This document shows, piece by piece, positions 1-28,620 of a stretch of 64,000 nucleotides of DNA. Positions within the stretch are counted from its first letter, which is position 1. Each line of letters opens with the position of its first letter. A model generated the notes under the pieces. It saw nothing but the letters and a program-made list of their open reading frames with translations, was not told the DNA's origin and searched no databases. The position numbers and the translations under genes are program-made. The stretch lies in NCBI GenBank assembly GCA_918807975.1, contig OU964922.1, forward strand, positions 23,424,329-23,488,328, given 5' to 3'. This stretch comes from Aplidium turbinatum (lineage: Eukaryota > Chordata > Ascidiacea > Aplousobranchia > Polyclinidae).

Positions 1-270
1 ATAAACGTGATGCATGGACTGCAAAGGTTGTATTAAAACTTTTGAACTGCTAAACTGCGTGCTTTATGCTAATTGGTATTGGTTGCAAACTATTGGAGTT
101 GTGTTGATTTGCCTATTTTGGGCTTGTTTTTTTAGATTTAATTGCTTGTTTTCAAAAAACAACCTGGCATCACTGGTGTTTAAATACCCAAATAGGCCTA
201 CAATATTTTTAGTAATTGCTAGTCATTGCTTTTTTTAAGTATCGATAGCGGAAAGTCATTGCTTTTTTGG
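1..270. other. AT-rich flank, nothing recognised
   Basis: Left edge of the window, AT-rich. A short open frame at 14-238 has no recognisable domain and is hydrophobic, low-complexity translation. No exon, repeat end or RNA gene is seen. Confidence 0.5.
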
Positions 271-278
271 ACACTATC

Positions 279-2130
279 CAGAGGTGGGCAGTAGCGCGCT
301 ACTTTTGTAGCGTCGCAACTTTTTGGTAAAAGTAGCGGTAACGGCGCTACTTTTTAGTTGGAGTAGCGGCGCTACTTTTTTCCAAAGTAGTGGTAGCGGG
401 AGAGGCGCTACTTTTTTTCAGTCGCACTCCCGCTATTTGCTACTTTTTAATTTAAAGTGAAAGAAATAGGCCTACTCGTTTTTTTCGCAACACTGGCGTG
501 GTCAAGCAGTTATGTTATGTAGCCTATATAATCGGTTTGGTTGCAAAGTTTCGGTCTTTTGGAAATCTCGTTTTCTGGTGTGGAGCTGCGATCCTGCGAT
601 CAAGGTATGAAATCGATAATGTTCATTTTAATAATAGCCGAAGTTAAGTTCTATATGGTTTATATAACTTAGACTACATGCAGTGAGCATTACCTCATTA
701 GTCATCACCTATGAAAAGATGTCCAAAAATAAGGTTTTATCGTATTGGTAATAAAACTGTTGACAAATGGTTAGCTAAGATATTTGTTACTGATGAAATT
801 TTCTTACACGATGGTTTTTGTTAAAAGAAATCATTACAGGGCAATTTTGTGTGATTTGTTTTGCTTACAACTTAGAAGTTACAACATAGTTTATCTTATT
901 TCTAAACAGCTCATTTATTTCTAGCTGACGTCAACTTCTTCGGCGAATATCTCCGTGTTATGAAACCTATCTGTCAGGCTTTAGACATTCTCCAGGACAA
1001 GTCCAAGGCGTATTACGGAGTCTTGCTTCCAACCACTACAATTTGCGCGAAGAAGTTGACCGAGATCAGTGATCTTGTGACCTGTGAGGAGTTGAGAGTG
1101 AAAGTCCTTGAAGAAGTGAAGAAACGATTCAACAAGTGCTTCAACGACATGAAATGCGTTTGGTTTTGGTTTGGTTTGGTTTTGAATCTTTATCCTCGGA
1201 CTGACAAAGCCTTGATAGGTTATTCCTGGTACTTGTTCGCATACTTGTAGAGGCACTTGACGCAGGGCCGGTTACCGAGATTGGCAGAGTGAAGTTTTCC
1301 GATTGTTGAAGTCTTGTTGCCGAGAAATTATTCCATTCACTAGGTGCCGCTGAATGGAGAGCAGTCCTGAAATGCGTTGCTCAAGCGTTATGGCATCATG
1401 TCTTCATCTCTCCTTCAAGACGTCGTGACTACAATTTCTGCACTATGTTTCCAAGGATGATGCTGACGCACTGCGAGAAAAAGTCAAAACAGATGTAATT
1501 CGACTGTTGCGGGAGACATCAAGCCAGGTTGATACCGAGAAGAATGACCCCAACACCAGTCACGACTGCGAGAATGAATGTTTTGGTGTGTTGGCGGCAT
1601 CCCGTGAAACGTCGGTGCAAAAGGAAACAGCAATTGTGGACTCCTTTTTTCGGACAGGAGCAAGTCCCTGTGCTTTTCGAATACCGAGTTAAAACATCTG
1701 TTCATTAAATACAACACCCCCATTCCTTCCAGTGCTGCGGTGGAAAGACTTTTCTCTGTTGGAAAATATGTGCTTAAGCCAAAGCGGGCAGGACTTAGTG
1801 ACTCACATTTTGAAATGCTCGTGTTTTTGAAAAATGTGTAACAATAAATTTCCCTTAGAATGTGTTTTCTATAACGACATTAAAATGACAGTGTAAACGA
1901 ATGATAACATTCGCTTTACTCTGGGACTTGAAAAGTGTTTCCTAGTGTCATTTTAGACAAAAGTAGCGGAAGAAGTAGCGGTAGCGCGCGCTACTTTGGT
2001 TCGAGTAGCGGTAGCGGGTAGCGCGCTACTTTTGTAAATTGGTAGCGGGTAGCGGTAGCGCAAGCTACTTTGGTCAAATTAGCGGTAGCGGGTAGCGCGC
2101 TACTTTAAAAGTAGCGGGTGCCTACCTCTG
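279..2130 (+). mobile_element. hAT transposon relic, family A copy 1 (1852 bp)
   Basis: The element begins CAGAGGTGGGCAGTAGCG and ends GTGCCTACCTCTG, inverted ends typical of hAT. It is flanked by a perfect 8-bp target duplication ACACTATC (271-278 and 2131-2138). Both subterminal regions (about 290-440 and 1960-2125) are built of reiterated GTAGCG units, probably transposase-binding repeats. Coding remnants lie on the plus strand: 960-1160 is a middle part, and about 1700-1840 encodes a hAT C-terminal dimerisation segment with the motif AAVERLFSVG. The reading frame is interrupted and a SINE piece sits inside (1159-1387), so the copy is dead. A second, shorter copy lies at 15471-16736 in the opposite orientation. 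Confidence 0.9.
1159..1387 (-). repeat. SINE family 2 fragment inside the hAT-A relic
   Basis: About 220 bp are present here but absent from the hAT-A copy at 15471-16736, which reads straight across this point. Reverse-complemented, the stretch matches the body and tail of the SINE at 4395-4735: the same core around CTCTCCATTCAGC and the same tail around CTACAAGTATGC. The tail ends in CCAAA-type simple repeats. The tRNA-like head is missing, so the copy is 5'-truncated. The right boundary is uncertain because GCGTT occurs at both junctions. Confidence 0.65.
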
Positions 2131-2429
2131 ACACTATCGAATAGTGAAATAGACATTCATTTTGGACTAACGACTTCCAACCTTTGACTGGAGTCTAATT
2201 AACCATATTAACCCCAGAAAATTAAACTATTTCAGGCATATAGCCTACGGTAGCAAGAAGCAACTAGACTAGTTACAAAATTTAATGTTGACTGAGATGG
2301 ACAAGGCAAACGAAGAAAAGGACGACAAAAAATGAAATATTTTGACAATATCAAGAAAATTACGGGAATGAAAAGTATGCCAGAAGTGCTAGCAATAACA
2401 AAAGACAGAGCAAAATCGAAGGATTTCAT

Positions 2430-2821
2430 GGTAGCCACTTTAACAAGTCGAAATTCTGCCACTAAACTTGACTAGAATGAAACCGCCAACCAATCATAAG
2501 CTACGGTTTAAGTGACGTAAAAAATGGCGAAAAGAAAATGATAGAAAGCAAATTAAGTGATGGATTTTTTGTCAGCTGGTTGGCTTAGGGGTTAGGGCTA
2601 CAAAGTAGTCATTTCATTGACGCGGGTTCGATTCCCACCACTGCTATTGCTCTTTTTCTTCTGTAATTATCAAATAAAGTTCAAAACAAGCATTAACTCT
2701 CTGGATAAGTGCTAGAAGGGTCACAATTGGACGGTAGCCTCTTATACCATGTTCAGATTGGTTGGCGGTTGCATTGTAGTCAATTTCAGTGGCAGAATTT
2801 CGACTTGTTAAAGTGGCTACC
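2430..2821. mobile_element. Mutator-type MITE with ~68-bp inverted repeats (392 bp)
   Basis: Left arm 2430-2498 and right arm 2754-2821 are near-perfect reverse complements starting GGTAGCCACTTTAACAAG. A perfect 9-bp target duplication GGATTTCAT (2421-2429 and 2822-2830) flanks it. Long terminal repeats plus a 9-bp duplication point to the Mutator (MULE) superfamily. There is no transposase gene, so it is non-autonomous. The interior carries a tRNA-like sequence (2573-2645). Confidence 0.85.
2573..2645 (+). ncRNA. tRNA-like sequence inside a MITE (pseudo-tRNA or SINE head)
   Basis: A box A match (TGGCTTAGGGG, from 2581) and a perfect box B (GGTTCGATTCC, about 2625-2635) stand about 45 nt apart, as in a Pol III tRNA promoter. 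The 3' arm CCACTG can pair with CAG-c-TGG at the 5' side if one base is bulged. The anticodon arm does not fold well. I read it as a tRNA-derived pseudogene or SINE head carried by the MITE, not a working tRNA. Confidence 0.5.
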
Positions 2822-2830
2822 GGATTTCAT

Positions 2831-3599
2831 AGGCTACTGCTGGAGGCCACGGCTGATCAAACATGATTAATCTGTTGAAGAAGAATTGGTCAAGTTAATT
2901 TGCAGCGTCTGGCAACTCTGTTGTGCAACATTGTGTGGTTGTCAAGACAGTGTCAACAATCCGCAGCGCCAAAATCTGTCTGTATTGGTCTTACAGACCA
3001 ATACTTTATATGCCTATCTGAGAGTATCTTTGGAGCCTGTGATGATGGGCAACGGACTAAATAATTTCAAAAATTTTCAGCATGTAAAAATAATGTAAAC
3101 TGAAGTACGAGTCAACAGCCCCTTTACATCTCCTTAATGCAGCCTATTGCTTGAGGGTCTAGAAATCACATTTCTTAATGTAGGTTTAGGCTAGGCTACT
3201 AATAAGCCAATTTTCCAAACAGAAAGTGAAGTGATCTTGGAATACCATATTTAGTCTTTGAAGTTGAAAGAATTTAATGCTAGTTGGCTAGTTCTTGTCA
3301 TTATCTAACCAGTACCGTACCATACATCAACAAATTTATAAAAACGTTTTTTTATTTTACAATTATGGGTGATGGCTGTTGTGAATTTGATCTGTTTGGT
3401 CATTGTGTCTGGTGCAAATAAATAAATAACAAACATATATAGTCTATAAAAAAATAAGGAACAAACATAGTTTCATGTCCTACGTAATACAAAAACAATA
3501 ATAGGCCTACAATACCACAATTAGTCCAGGTTGGTCAACTAGTCTGTGGTGTGGAGTTTGAAATTTGAAAAAATCAAGTAATCTTTGTGTTTATACAGA
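2831..3599. other. Upstream region of ALDH3 copy 1, nothing firm
   Basis: AT-rich intergenic DNA between the MITE and the gene. The open frame at 2886-3098 has no recognisable domain. No upstream exon, CpG-rich stretch or repeat end is visible. Confidence 0.4.
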
Positions 3600-3677
3600 C
3601 TAAGGTTTTAACTCTACCGTGTACTGTGGTGTAACCAAAACGATTGTGCTAAAATAGAATAATATCCAACATACATC
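3600..3677 (+). promoter_or_regulatory. 5' flank/5' UTR block conserved between the two ALDH3 copies
   Basis: The 78 bases before the start codon align with 37388-37469 before copy 2. They share CGTGTACTGTGGTG and, next to the ATG, ATTGTGCTAAAA followed by AATATCCAACA and ATC. Conservation right up to the ATG suggests 5' UTR or core promoter. No TATA box is evident at a fixed distance, and the transcription start is unknown. Confidence 0.45.
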
Positions 3678-21098
<17,421 letters not shown>

Positions 21099-22149
21099 TA
21101 GGGTAGAATTCAATGATTAGCAATATTTGTAAAGTTATCATTTGTCGCAACTGCCAGTAATTGAAAAAGGTTTACAATGATGTGAAAAGAAAGCGTGCTG
21201 TGTTGGTTATTGTTTCTGCAGTGCGATCACTGACCACATGGTCCGTTTTACTTCATGAAAATTTCATGTCCGTAGCATTCTGTAAATGGTCATTTTTATC
21301 AGATTTATATTTTATATTAATTTATCTATTGATATTTTAATTCATCAAGTTCTGTTAGAAGATTTGTCGACCGACAAAGATTAGCTTAGTAGTACACGAA
21401 GGATGTATGAAAAGTAGGCTATACAAACAACAATGGGCGCTTTTACATATTTACATAGGCTAATCTCCCTACTAAAATTTTACCTCGAAAAAACTTTGTT
21501 TTCAAACTTCTATACAACACAAACATTTCGAAAAGCCTTATCAAGAACCACTACTTTAGGCCTAATGTCTCAAAGTCTAAAAAAAATAATAATGCCTTCA
21601 AGCTCGAAAATGTCGCTGTGCATAGACAGCCATTAATTTTGGATTTTATCGATTAGTTAATTGTTTTATTGTTACTTGCAAGCGTAATTGTTTTAAAGCA
21701 TCCGTTAATTTTGTCATTGCACACTTAATTTCTTCAAGAAACTTATTAGTTATCTTTACTTCATTTCATAAAAGTTATAGACTCTTTTGTTTTTTAGTCT
21801 ATTTAATTTTACATGTTACGTTTTTTCGTTAGTAATTACGTAGTAATCAATTATATAATTTGTTTAATTATTTCCATAGTTTCGCAACATGCTATTGTTA
21901 CGCCACAATATCTAAACTTGAAACCTTTGAAGAACTTTAGTGTTATTTTTGCTATTAACAGGATTATACTGAGGATGCTGTGATAGCGAAATCGATTTAT
22001 GATTAAAAATGAGGCTGATAAACTGTTCGTTGCGTTGAGTAACAAGGCTTATACTAGGTCTAATGTGTAATTTTTCTTTGGTGCTAATCTGTTATTTTAT
22101 TATTTTTTAAAGTGTTTTTTTTATCAAGTTTGATTTGCTGGGTTTAGAT
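21099..22149. other. 3' flank of ALDH3 copy 1
   Basis: This AT-rich region should contain the 3' UTR. I found no canonical AATAAA close to the stop at 21098, so the poly(A) site is unresolved. The open frames at 21433-21636 and 21851-22045 have no recognisable domain. Confidence 0.4.
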
Positions 22150-23681
22150 CAGGGGTTCCCAACCGGGGGTACTCGTACCCCTTGGGGGTACTCGTACCCC
22201 TTGGGAGTACGAGATTAAACACCAAGGGGTTCGAAGATTCTTGTGCCATTGAGCAGCTTTTCAAACAGATTTCAAAGTACAGTTTTATTTTGGAATTGTA
22301 GATAATATTATGCCTTTACCGTCTTTGCTTTAAAAAAAAATTATCTACAAATCATTGTTGTTATTTAGTAGGCTAGAAGCCTCATTGTCTCATAACAATG
22401 TGTTTTTTTACTTGCTGCTGCTGAAAATGGAAACCTTGCTAATTTTTCTTGTCTTGATTAAATTGCAAATAACTCTTTGCTGCAAAATGTCAAAAATGAA
22501 GTTATTTCCCATTTAAAGATGCTGGTTGATTCTTTCGATGGTTACTTTTTTGCTGGTGAATTGAATTATTTCCAGCATTGGATGATAAATCCATTTCTTT
22601 TTGATTGTCGGATGAGGATAATTTGAAGGAGAACATCATCGAAATGAAAAGCTGCCAAAAATTGAAACTGCTATTTGAAAAATCAATGTTAAAAGATTTT
22701 TGATGTTTTGCTATGAATCTTTCCCAAGTCTTGCTATGGGAAGCCATGACAGTGTTAATTCTCTTTTCAACAACTTATTACTGTGAAAGTGGTGTTCCAG
22801 CCAATTGTTCACCAAATCAAACGTCATATAAAAACCGTTATGGTCTACTTAACCTAGCTGGCATCTTACGTCATGGAAATTGCTAGAAAATGTCCAAATA
22901 TTGCACCATCGGTCGTAAGACCTGATGAAATATTGCATTAGCCGCTTGAACACCTGTTTGAATGACTTCATAATTGTCTTTTATTATTGCGTCACAGTTA
23001 CTGTCTACGTGCATTTGAGATATCGCAAATTATTCTAGTCATTCGTAAAATTGTTTGTTGGAAGTCAGTCGCAAGTTTAACTGTTTGCTTGGTGCTTGCT
23101 AGCTGGACAAATTTTCCGTCTTTTATCCAAGTAATCTGTTCTGTAGTGACAGTTTTAGAGGCGTACGGTGTTGCGTCCCATTTTCGATAGCCGCGGGCTA
23201 ATTTTACAGGAATACACTTTTTGAATAGACGTTTCGAGGAGTGTTTCTTTTTCGGTCATTACATGCAGACGAACGGATCCGGGAACTTTATGTTACAATT
23301 TTCCCACGAAGAGATTATGGTTTACCGCTGTGACCAAGTGGCTTTTTAATCATGATGTATATCAAGAATAAGTTCATAAATCGTCTGCAACTGAATGAAG
23401 GTGTTGCCTTGAGTAAAATGAAACCATCGTTTGAGCGGATTTTATCAATAAAGCAGCAACAAATATCTCACTGACAAGTGACAAACAAAATAACTGACAT
23501 TTAATTTCTTTTGATTATTGCATTTTTGTGTGAAATATCGGTTTAACATTTAATTGAGCTATAAAAGCAATTTAAATTAGCAATATATGCCTGAAAAATT
23601 CAATCAGAATTTTTTGGGGGTACGAAGAATGCTCTGACCTGACAAAGGGGTACGAACAGCAAAAAAGGTTGGGAACCCCTG
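22150..23681 (+). mobile_element. hAT relic, family F, Charlie/ZBED5-like (1532 bp)
   Basis: Ends CAGGGGTTCCCAACC and GGTTGGGAACCCCTG are perfect inverted repeats, with a perfect 8-bp duplication GTTTAGAT (22142-22149 and 23682-23689). On the plus strand, 22480-22610 reads as a transposase middle part (VISHLKMLVDSFDGYFF, then an NPF motif) and about 23400-23475 as the C terminus (LSKMKPSFERILSIKQQQ then SH and stop). Both fit hAT transposases of the ZBED5/Charlie type. Many breaks lie between, so it is dead. Its 22800-23350 part has a relative at 28080-28620. Confidence 0.85.
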
Positions 23682-23689
23682 GTTTAGAT

Positions 23690-24157
23690 GGATGTTCTCC
23701 TACCTGGGTCGTTGTCGCAATCAATGGGTAGGCTACAGCCCAGACGGCAGGCTACATTATATGATCCTGACCATGTGTGCTATTTTAATTGTGTAATTTT
23801 TGCAAGATGTTATTTTCATTTATTGAGGTTAGGCTAACCTTTTGCTCAAGTGTTACGTAACCCTTATTGCGATAGGCTACTTGCTTTCTAGAAGATTTCT
23901 CTTACGTGCAAATCGAGAAACTTCTTTAACTTAAAGGAACATTTCGATGTAATGTATGCCGTTATGACGCCACAAACCTGTTTACGTATAATGCTGTTAA
24001 CCATAAGAATGATTTCTTATGACGTAACATTACCGCAGTTTTAGAGAGAAAAAGCCTTTATTTTATTTGTTGCGAAAATAGTACGGTACAATTATAAACA
24101 ATACGAATAAAATAGCACTATAACAAACCAGATTCCACAACAGACATGAAGCAGCGT
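23690..24157. other. Intergenic, nothing recognised
   Basis: AT-rich DNA. The end (about 24050-24150) carries a motif with ACGGTACAA and CAACAGACA that recurs near 33640-33690, a sign of a dispersed repeat of unknown type. Confidence 0.4.
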
Positions 24158-25070
24158 AGGCTATTATAAAATCAAAAAACAACAAGCAAACGTTTTCGGC
24201 TAGTATTACAGCTCCTTCCAAGCCCATAAAAGAAATACTAAAGAATCATAGGCTATACAGTAGCCTACACTTAGAAGAAATACTAAAGAATCTGAATTCA
24301 GATTTGACCATATTTTTGCTTTTTTTTTTCGCGCAACGCTCAGAGTTTAAGATGGATACCACTACATCTTGCAGGTTTACAATTTTCCATATGAAATGGA
24401 TTTGTTTCCTGTCTCATCATTAGTGCGTCCGTTACGGGAGCCGTCCACCCACCCAAACACTCAGCGGGCACACCATACTTACATGGAAGATACCTATCAC
24501 TATCAGGGAGGTGAGGGACTCACTACGACCGAAGGGACCCACCGCGGTAGATGGTGATCTGTGGATGTAATTAAAGGTTATTGGCTGCCTCAAGCTGATC
24601 TGTCTGTCTCGACTTTCCTCTTACTGATCTTGGAGCAGTCTAGGAGATAGCGGGTCAAGCTCGAGAACTAGCGCGATTTGGTAGAGAGTTGATTTTAATT
24701 TTATTTGAGTTTGTTTGTGTGTGTGTGTGTGTGTTTCTTGTTGCCCGCTTGAAGAAGGGCACCTGCTTGTAGGAAACGGGCCACTGCAGTCTGACATCTC
24801 ATTTGGCGGAGATGCCAGAGAGGAGCGGCCAGAGGGAGGGTAGCTTTCGCTGACCCAAGAGTCATCTTGGAATTGGCCACTGCAATCCTGTCATCCCAGG
24901 GCGTGTGGGACAACGAAGAGGGACGGTTAAAGATCTCCCGCTGCAATCACATATTTTTGCTGTGATAGCTTACTATGTGATTCTTTAGTATTTTTTTTTA
25001 AATATTTTTTTATAGGCTTGAAAAAGGCTGTATGACTAGCCAAAAACGTTTGCTTATTGTTTTTATAATG
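24158..25070. mobile_element. Inverted-repeat element with GC-rich interior, family unknown
   Basis: Left arm about 24160-24255 and right arm about 24968-25070 are reverse complements with small differences. Both contain GCAAACGTTTT, GGCTAG, a GCTTGG/CAAGCC motif and ATACTAAAGAATC. The interior (24360-24950) is clearly more GC-rich than the surroundings and has a (GT)n tract near 24713-24735. Its open frames (24369-24557 plus, 24701-24946 minus) match nothing I recognise. A related AACGTTTTCGGCTTAACC motif occurs at about 44787. The target duplication is not clear. Confidence 0.55.
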
Positions 25071-25165
25071 TTAAATGTAGTGCTGTTGCTTGGTTATGTC
25101 TGTTTGTAGTTTATTGGGATATCAAACGTTTAACAGCCAAATAAATGATCGAACAGTTCTACTTG

Positions 25166-25282
25166 TGAGATTGATTAATTGAATCATGCTCGATCGCCGA
25201 GTTTGACAGAGTGAAGTTTTCGATTGTTGAAGTGTTGTTGTTGGGAATTATTCCATCCATTAGATGCCGCTGAATGGAGAGC
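25166..25282 (-). repeat. SINE family 2, right half (tail side) of an interrupted copy
   Basis: In reverse orientation the stretch matches the tail and body of the SINE at 4395-4735, sharing GAGTTTGACAGAGTGAAG and GCTGAATGGAGAGC. It stops exactly where the hAT at 25283 begins and resumes at 27025. Confidence 0.75.
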
Positions 25283-27024
25283 CAGGCCCGTAACTAGCTT
25301 GGAGCACTAGGGGGGGCAATAAGTATTCTAGAGGGGGCCTAACTTTTACCTTCCGTAGGATCATGTACGAAAACGCCGTTTGTACAGCATTCGTATTACA
25401 GCGTTTACATTAGCATAGAAACGTGAACTGGCATTATAGAGTGAATTACATGCTGTAGCCTAAACAGTTGTAATGACGAGTTTGACGACAGCATAGAAAT
25501 GGAGAAGCAAAATCATTTTTAAAACATCCGACCATCAACTAGTGATAAAATGGTTAAAAATTGGCATATAAATTTATGATTTTGTAGTTGATTCTTTTGT
25601 TAGTTAACCCATTGCCTTTCATGAACTTTGAGTTCGTTTTAGTCAGGTTTTAGTTTATATACATTTTCCTCTATTGCGCTGCATAAATCACACAAAATAT
25701 ACTAGGCCTATACATAGAAAATAGGCGTTGAACTATGATCAAATAGGGCTGCCGCCGCTGCACCAGTCACTTATCGTTTTGTAAATAATTGTACAATGCA
25801 CCTAATTTTTTCTAGTGCAGAATGAACATGCAATCATCTCTTCAAGATCAATTCTTTAATAATAATAGTGAGAATCTATTTCACACCATCAGTGAAATGT
25901 GTCCTCGCCATAGATAGGTTAGGCCCTACGTTAACGGAAGACGTGGATGGACTTCACTGAATCTATTAACGAAAACGTCCAGGTCTATTGTCTCGGTCAT
26001 TTCCCTTTCAAACGCCAACAGAACCAAGCTCGCCTGGAACATAGACCTGCGTGTAGGCTTGTCTATCCGAGAAAAGACCGAGAAGCCACTCTCACAAACC
26101 GTACTGCTGGACCCGAATGATGCCACAGTAATGTAAGCTTACATACATTCAGGAATGCCAGTCGTTGTATGCTACTATATTGGAATCTTGGTGTTCTGCT
26201 AACTTCCACTTGGTCATGTAGGAACTGTTTTGCGACTTGCAATTCCACCTCTGGTTGAATATCTATCTTCAGTTTCGTATATAGTGGAATGAGCGATTCA
26301 CGGTCCAAGAAGTTTTCATTTTTTCTTGAAAGGGCACGTACAGATGTATAAAACCATGCGTTGTCTGCCAATCTGAGTTCCAAACCGCAAGTAGGAGAAG
26401 CATAGGCCTACCTAGAACGTAAATGCCAAGGTGGTTGTCCGGTACTTTAATAATGCTTAGTGGCAGTTAACTGCACAGTATTCTGGAGACTGATCGGCTA
26501 TCACACTGCTTAACTCAGTTGGAAACTGGTATAGGCCTACTCTGGATCTTACCAGCAATAAATGTCGAGTCTGCCTGTTTAACACAACATTCGACCACAC
26601 CAGGTATAGGCACTAACATGCAGATATCCAATCAACCACGAACCAATCAGATGCTACGTTGTCTGTCCAATTGTGACCATTCCAACGTCAATGAAATGAC
26701 TATCACCTCCCTAACTCTCTGCTCCAAGTCAGCCGATGGCAAAGCGATGACTTAATTTAGCTAGAATTTGCGCTTTTCCTTTGTTCTTTCTAAACGCAAC
26801 ATTGATGACGTCATGAAAAGCGTAGCTTCTGATTGTGGTTGGATTGGAAACCACCACACCATTAGACACACAATGTTTATAATTAAAAAACACAAGAAAA
26901 TTGGGTATAAAACTGAAAAGTTAGCCAACAGAGCTAAGTAACATCATTTTCTCCAGGGGGGGCCAACATTATTGCTGGGGGGGGGGGGCTTCGCCCCCCC
27001 TGCGCCCCCCTAGTTACGGGCCTG
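25283..27024 (-). mobile_element. hAT relic, family G, inserted in a SINE (1742 bp)
   Basis: It begins CAGGCCCGTAACTAG and ends CTAGTTACGGGCCTG, with a perfect 8-bp duplication TGGAGAGC (25275-25282 and 27025-27032). Long G/C runs lie just inside both ends. On the minus strand 26383-26063 and 26126-25926 overlap in two frames and encode a hAT C-terminal region with CESGFSVFSRIDKPTRRSM. Only this last part of a transposase is recognisable, so it is inactive. Confidence 0.88.
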
Positions 27025-27110
27025 TGGAGAGCAGTTGCTCAAGCGCACACTCCGAGAGTAGAACCAGCGCTGCATTGTTGATAAAAATTCTTGAAGGCCT
27101 TCAACGAATG
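27025..27110 (-). repeat. SINE family 2, left half (head side) of an interrupted copy
   Basis: Continues the SINE broken at 25282. In reverse it reads GTGTGCGCTTGAGCAA-like sequence preceded by a degenerate tRNA-like head with box B relative GGTTCTACTC. The first 8 bases are the target duplication of the hAT. Confidence 0.7.
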
Positions 27111-28079
27111 GTTCAGCACTTCCAACAGATAAATAATTAAAATAACTCTGAATAATTTTAACAGCAACTTCTCAACACAACTCTCTTAATCGACAACAGC
27201 TACATCTTTTACAATCGTTTCCAACTTCTAATAATAACTCATCTGTTCATTACAGTAAGCCTACATGCATCTCCACTCCTTACCAATTTATAGCCAGTTT
27301 GTTTTGACCAGTCTTTTGCAGGACATTTTTTCGTATTTGAATAAAACCACAGGATTTCACTTTGAGTATCGCAGTAGCATTGATACTGTATCAATACCTT
27401 CTTTAGGCTATTATATTTTCATTGTTACTGAACATCAGCTTATCTTGTTTTAACGTATGATGCTTGACATTTGTCACTGAACACTGGAAGCAGCTGACTC
27501 GAAGACTTGCTTGATTATGTCTGTTTATGGTTTAAAAAAAGTAACCTCTCTACCCAATAAACTACGTCATTAATCTTTCCAAAATTTCTACGTCTATGAA
27601 ATAGAAAGAACTATGACATTCATCATTTATTTTGCTTCAAAGAACCCTTGTTTTCATTCAGAAACATCAGGGTTGACCAGTTAATTGAAGTTTGATTTAA
27701 ACTTATAAAAATGTTATTGTTTTATTTATTGTCGCTCCACAACAGCTAAGGTCTTTTACAGACAGGGCTCATTTTTAATTTTACAGTAACCTATATCAGG
27801 TTTACGATGCCATCACATTTTTACTCGACTTATTCTCACAGCGTTATGCAAGAAAGAAAACAATCGGCAGGCTACCGTTTTTGAAGTCTTCGGTTTGACT
27901 CGACCTCGACTCGATTTCAAGTCTCCTAAAGTCGAAGGCAAAACCGCTCGGCTATTAGCCTAAGCTGGTTTGATTCAAACTAACAATTCCCAGCGATGCT
28001 TGGGATGGGATGCTTTGCACCTGTCATGGTTTCTCGTGGCAGCCGATCACACACAAACACAGCTCGGTAATATTGTGTA
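27111..28079. other. Intergenic, only a short dispersed repeat seen
   Basis: About 27460-27525 (GGAAGCAGCTGACTC region) matches 36745-36835 and, inverted, 33660-33760. Nothing else is recognised; the open frame at 27265-27453 is not supported. Confidence 0.45.
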
Positions 28080-28620
28080 CCGTTGGTCACAGCGGTAAAC
28101 CATAATCTCTTCGTGGGAAAATTGTAACATAAAGTTCCCGGAACCGTTTGTCTGCATGTAGTGACCGAAAAAGAAACACTCCTTGAAACGTCTATTCAAT
28201 AAGTGTATTCCAGTAAAATTAGCCCGCGGCTATCGAAATCGAGATGCAACGCCTTACACCTCTAAAACTGTCACTACGATACAGATTACTTGGATAAAAG
28301 ACGGAGAATTTGTCCAGCTAGCAAGCACCAAATAAACCAGTTAAATGTGCGACCGACTTCCAACAAACAACTTCGAGAATGAATCAGAAAAATTTGTGAT
28401 AACTCAAAGGCACGCCAGCAGTTAGCGCGACGCAACATTTCATGTTTAAACAGGTTTCAACTGAAACAGGTTTAAACAGGTTTGACACAGGTCTTACGAA
28501 CGATGGTGCAATTTTGGCACATGTTTTAGGAATTTCCATGACGTAATATTCAGTAGACTTGAACGGTTTTTATATGACGTTTGATTAGGTGAACAATTGT
28601 CTGGAACAACCGTAGCAATC
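28080..28620 (-). repeat. Inverted relative of the hAT-F interior
   Basis: About 540 bp align in reverse with 22800-23350 inside the family F hAT, for example AACCATAATCTCTTCGTGGG at 28098 against its complement near 23310. The hAT ends are not seen here, so it is a fragment of a related element. It has diverged by substitutions and small indels. Confidence 0.7.

Noticed and set aside
981-1256. Minus-strand 91-codon frame in hAT-A
   Set aside because: Mirror of the hAT plus-strand coding remnant and of an antisense SINE piece.
2573-2645. Functional tRNA gene
   Set aside because: Boxes A and B are good, but the anticodon arm does not fold and the acceptor stem needs a bulge. It sits inside a MITE.
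24369-24557. 62-codon frame in the GC-rich interior of the inverted-repeat element
   Set aside because: Short, no motif, no splice context. The composition shift alone makes open frames likely.
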